From contig CALGRC010000128.1 of NCBI GenBank assembly GCA_937959315.1, positions 1 to 7,709 of the forward strand: DNA of 7,709 nt. Reading direction: 5' to 3'. Positions within the stretch are counted from its first letter, which is position 1, and each line of letters starts with the position of its first letter. The position numbers and the translations under genes were made by a program. This DNA comes from an uncultured Clostridia bacterium. GTDB lineage: Bacteria; Bacillota; Clostridia; UMGS1810. Of the stretch, positions 5,587-7,709 are shown one piece after another. Below the pieces are notes generated by a model. That model worked only from the letters and a program-made list of their open reading frames with translations, did not search any database and was not told the origin of the DNA.

Positions 5587-7709
5587 TCATTCCAATACGC
5601 CATTTGCTATAACTGGCTGTAATGTTTCATCCCATAAAAACGCCTTGATTTGATATTCCTCCATCTGCTGCTTTGGCAAAACCATATCAATTTGTGCACC
5701 TGCTGCATCCGCAACCTGCTTACAAACTGCGCTTTGTAAATCCCCCTGCCGGTACAATGCCATTGCCAATAAATACGGGCCTTCTGCCGCAGACAATTCT
5801 GCCGCAGCCGTGACGTGCCCGCCGCCAGTGAGCTGTGCCATATCTGTTACCGGCATGCCGTCCTGCGCAAAGCGGAACCCATCCTGTACAATCTCAAACC
5901 CAAACCCGCTGTCCACAGAAAGCGGGATATGCAATGTATTGCCCTCTATCGTGATATCCAGCCGTTCCAGCCGGTTCCCGTTCATATCCAACCGATACGC
6001 CGCATACGAGGAAGGCTGTCCTTCTACCGTAACTGCAATCTCCCCAGTTGCCTGTTTTACCAATGTTGGCAGCGCCCCGCGGTAATAGGTCACGCTGCCG
6101 CCGTTTTCCACCTGCTTTTCGCTGGCGGCTTTGACGTCAGTGGTATACAGCGCCAGCAGCCGGCCGCTTTGCGCTATGGGCTTGCCGTCCAGCGCCGATA
6201 CCGTCATAGTCCCTTTTTGTATATCCCCGCGGAGCGTTACACCGCCAAGCTCCAGCACCTGGCCGTCCAGCGTACCGGCAGCGCCTACCATGTAGGGCGT
6301 CTGCACCATAAAGGTATTGGCGGACATGTCAAACAGCAGTTCCCCGGTTTCCGAAAGCAATTTGTCCTGCCCCAGATAGTCCAGCATTTTTTCTTTTTGC
6401 CCGGTATCGTCCAATGCGTTGATAAACGTCTGTGCAACTTCCTTTTTGGTCATGCCGTCTGCCAGCGGCAGCCTATTGCTTTCCGGAATCGCACCGGAGG
6501 CAATCTGCTCCGGCGTCAAATCAGGCGTAACCTTATAAACCGCAAAGGGCTGCTCCGCCTGGTCTACATAAACCGTTGCCATTTGAAACAAATGCGGAAG
6601 ATATGCCATATCCAAATCGTCCCAATCGGTATAAACCGACGCGCCATGCGTCTGCGTCCAGCTCTTGTCGCGGACAATAACAAACCTTAGCGGCGCTTCT
6701 GTGACATTCCCCCGCTGTACCAGCAGATTTGCCTGATATTCCGAGGCGGCAACCAGCGGGTCGCTCACCGTATCAAACGAAGTAAACCCGCCCAGCGGGC
6801 TGTCCGATACCGCCTGTTTAACCATGGTGGTAAAATCAAACCGGTTGTAAATATCCCAGCCATTCATCTCTCCCACAGCCGCTGTTATCAGCCCCAGCTC
6901 ATCCCGCCCAGCGGTTGGGAATTCCTGGTTGAATTCTGTCAGCGCAAACGGCTTATGGTACAGCTGCCCCACCGCCAGAAAGGGGATATAATTGCGCAAA
7001 TCCATATTTGCCTGTTCGTCAAACGCCATACTATAGCGGACATGTGCGGACGGGGTATAGGAAAAGGACTTATTCCTGCCGTCCACCAAACCGTTGTATA
7101 GGTGCGTCTCGTGAATATCCGCCTCGGTACGCCAGCTGGTGGCCAGCGAATCGTTGATATGGTTGAACCCGCCAATGGGCGCCTTCACACCAATATCCTG
7201 CTGTAAATAGCGTTTCATTTCCCGGTAAGCCGTGACGGTTTTATGCGTGAAATACTCCACCAGCACATCCGCCGTCCGGCCGGAGGCGCTCCAAAAGCTT
7301 TGCGGGATGCTGTCAAGCGGCGCTTCCCCCTTATCTGACAGATAGCGGTTGATATCTTCCAGATACCACTGGCTGAGCTTGCTGGTCATGGAATTGTAAT
7401 TATACAGCAGCGATTCATTCCAGGGCGATATGCCCACCAGCACCGGATCGTCCTTGAGCGCCAGCCCGGTGTAAGGGTTCACATGCTCCAGCCATGTTTG
7501 CGCCATCTGCTTCCACAGCGCCATCCCGTCATCAAATAAAACTGCCAGCTGCGCTGCGCTCAGCCCATACCCGGAAAGGCCAGGCACCTGGTCAAAGTTT
7601 GCATAGGCAACAATATCCACATTGATATAAATGCCCCGCTCTTTTAAGAGGAAAATCATATAGTCTAAAACATCCAGCTTCTGTTCGTTTAATGTAATCA
7701 CGTCTGATG
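5587..7709 (-). CDS. Secreted-type clan GH-A (GH5-like) glycoside hydrolase A, 5' end outside window
   Basis: The reading frame is open through the right edge, so the gene is cut. The GTG at 7701 is an internal Val, because the complete paralogue at 1660-4563 has about 348 residues before this point. The 706 visible residues (numbered here from Val at 7701) hold most of a TIM barrel. The likely acid/base is Glu96 in SPWNESLLYN (codon 7416-7414) and the likely nucleophile is Glu256 in ALTEFNQE (codon 6936-6934). HETHLYN (197-203) resembles the conserved late-strand His/Tyr of clan GH-A. A predicted helical linker (about 391-445) and a beta domain (about 446-605) follow, then an extra C-terminal module of about 100 residues (605-704, with AFLWDETLQP) that the paralogue lacks but the next gene has. 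This is probably a retaining exo- or endo-glycosidase acting outside the cell; export is inferred from the paralogue's signal peptide. The substrate is unknown. No LPXTG, SLH or dockerin is seen. The stop TGA lies 23 bp before the next start. Fold class is fairly sure, specificity is not. Confidence 0.85.
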   Translation of the reverse strand, partial: SDVITLNEQKLDVLDYMIFLLKERGIYINVDIVAYANFDQVPGLSGYGLSAAQLAVLFDDGMALWKQMAQTWLEHVNPYTGLALKDDPVLVGISPWNESLLYNYNSMTSKLSQWYLEDINRYLSDKGEAPLDSIPQSFWSASGRTADVLVEYFTHKTVTAYREMKRYLQQDIGVKAPIGGFNHINDSLATSWRTEADIHETHLYNGLVDGRNKSFSYTPSAHVRYSMAFDEQANMDLRNYIPFLAVGQLYHKPFALTEFNQEFPTAGRDELGLITAAVGEMNGWDIYNRFDFTTMVKQAVSDSPLGGFTSFDTVSDPLVAASEYQANLLVQRGNVTEAPLRFVIVRDKSWTQTHGASVYTDWDDLDMAYLPHLFQMATVYVDQAEQPFAVYKVTPDLTPEQIASGAIPESNRLPLADGMTKKEVAQTFINALDDTGQKEKMLDYLGQDKLLSETGELLFDMSANTFMVQTPYMVGAAGTLDGQVLELGGVTLRGDIQKGTMTVSALDGKPIAQSGRLLALYTTDVKAASEKQVENGGSVTYYRGALPTLVKQATGEIAVTVEGQPSSYAAYRLDMNGNRLERLDITIEGNTLHIPLSVDSGFGFEIVQDGFRFAQDGMPVTDMAQLTGGGHVTAAAELSAAEGPYLLAMALYRQGDLQSAVCKQVADAAGAQIDMVLPKQQMEEYQIKAFLWDETLQPVIANGVLE

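Larger units (their letters stand above)
130..7709 (-). other. Probable glycan-degradation operon, four co-oriented genes, 5' end outside window
   Basis: Order of transcription: GH-A enzyme A, lectin-module protein, GH-A enzyme B, GH31 enzyme. Spacings are 23, 25 and 9 bp, each with a ribosome binding site and no promoter-sized gap. Shared modules link the first three products, and a cytoplasmic trimming enzyme closes the set. No transporter or regulator is in the window; both would be expected upstream or downstream in a Gram-positive polysaccharide utilisation locus. Confidence 0.75.

Noticed and set aside
5815..6690. Long plus-strand ORF (291 codons) opposite enzyme A
   Set aside because: Its product shows no family motif, it lies wholly inside a gene with clear domain homology on the other strand, and it is explained by the codon bias of that gene.
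7699..7701. GTG as start of enzyme A
   Set aside because: The frame stays open upstream to the window edge, the paralogue continues for about 348 residues before this point, and a start here would remove the first strands of the barrel.
1..7709. CRISPR array, tRNA/rRNA, insertion sequence or phage genes
   Set aside because: No spaced direct repeats, clover-leaf pattern, transposase motif or flanking inverted repeats were found; nearly all of the window is accounted for by four coding genes.

Overview
The window is a slice of a bacterial carbohydrate-degradation operon. Everything reads leftward on the minus strand, with no gene on the plus strand. The very strong Shine-Dalgarno sites (for example AAGGAGG with a 7-nt spacer), the Gram-positive style Sec signal peptides, the tight gene packing and a GC content near 50% (judged by eye) suggest a member of the Bacillota, most likely a gut or plant-polymer-degrading clostridium. 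The sequence alone does not fix the species.

Layout in transcription order (right to left): (A) 7709-5587, a large glycoside hydrolase of the clan GH-A / GH5-like type whose 5' part lies outside the window; (C) 5563-4589, a 324-residue secreted protein made only of a concanavalin-A-like lectin module and a C-terminal beta module, with no catalytic domain; (B) 4563-1660, a complete 967-residue secreted paralogue of A with an N-terminal lectin-like module; (D) 1650-130, a leaderless and therefore presumably cytoplasmic family GH31 glycosidase whose motifs match the MYORG / bacterial alpha-galactosidase-like branch. The gaps are 23, 25 and 9 bp. No promoter or terminator is visible between the genes, so they are read as one transcript whose promoter lies upstream of the window. 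The last 129 bp (1-129) are AT-rich and hold a modest terminator-like hairpin and a possible 19-codon ORF.

Proposed logic (inference): A and B are exported and cut an extracellular glycan. C is exported and binds the same glycan through modules homologous to those flanking the catalytic barrels of A and B. The oligosaccharides are imported by a transporter outside the window, and D trims an alpha-linked sugar in the cytoplasm. The most interesting features are the tandem divergent paralogues of an apparently uncharacterised GH-A group, and the protein between them that looks like one of these enzymes with the catalytic core removed. Neither substrate nor exact family number can be read from the sequence.
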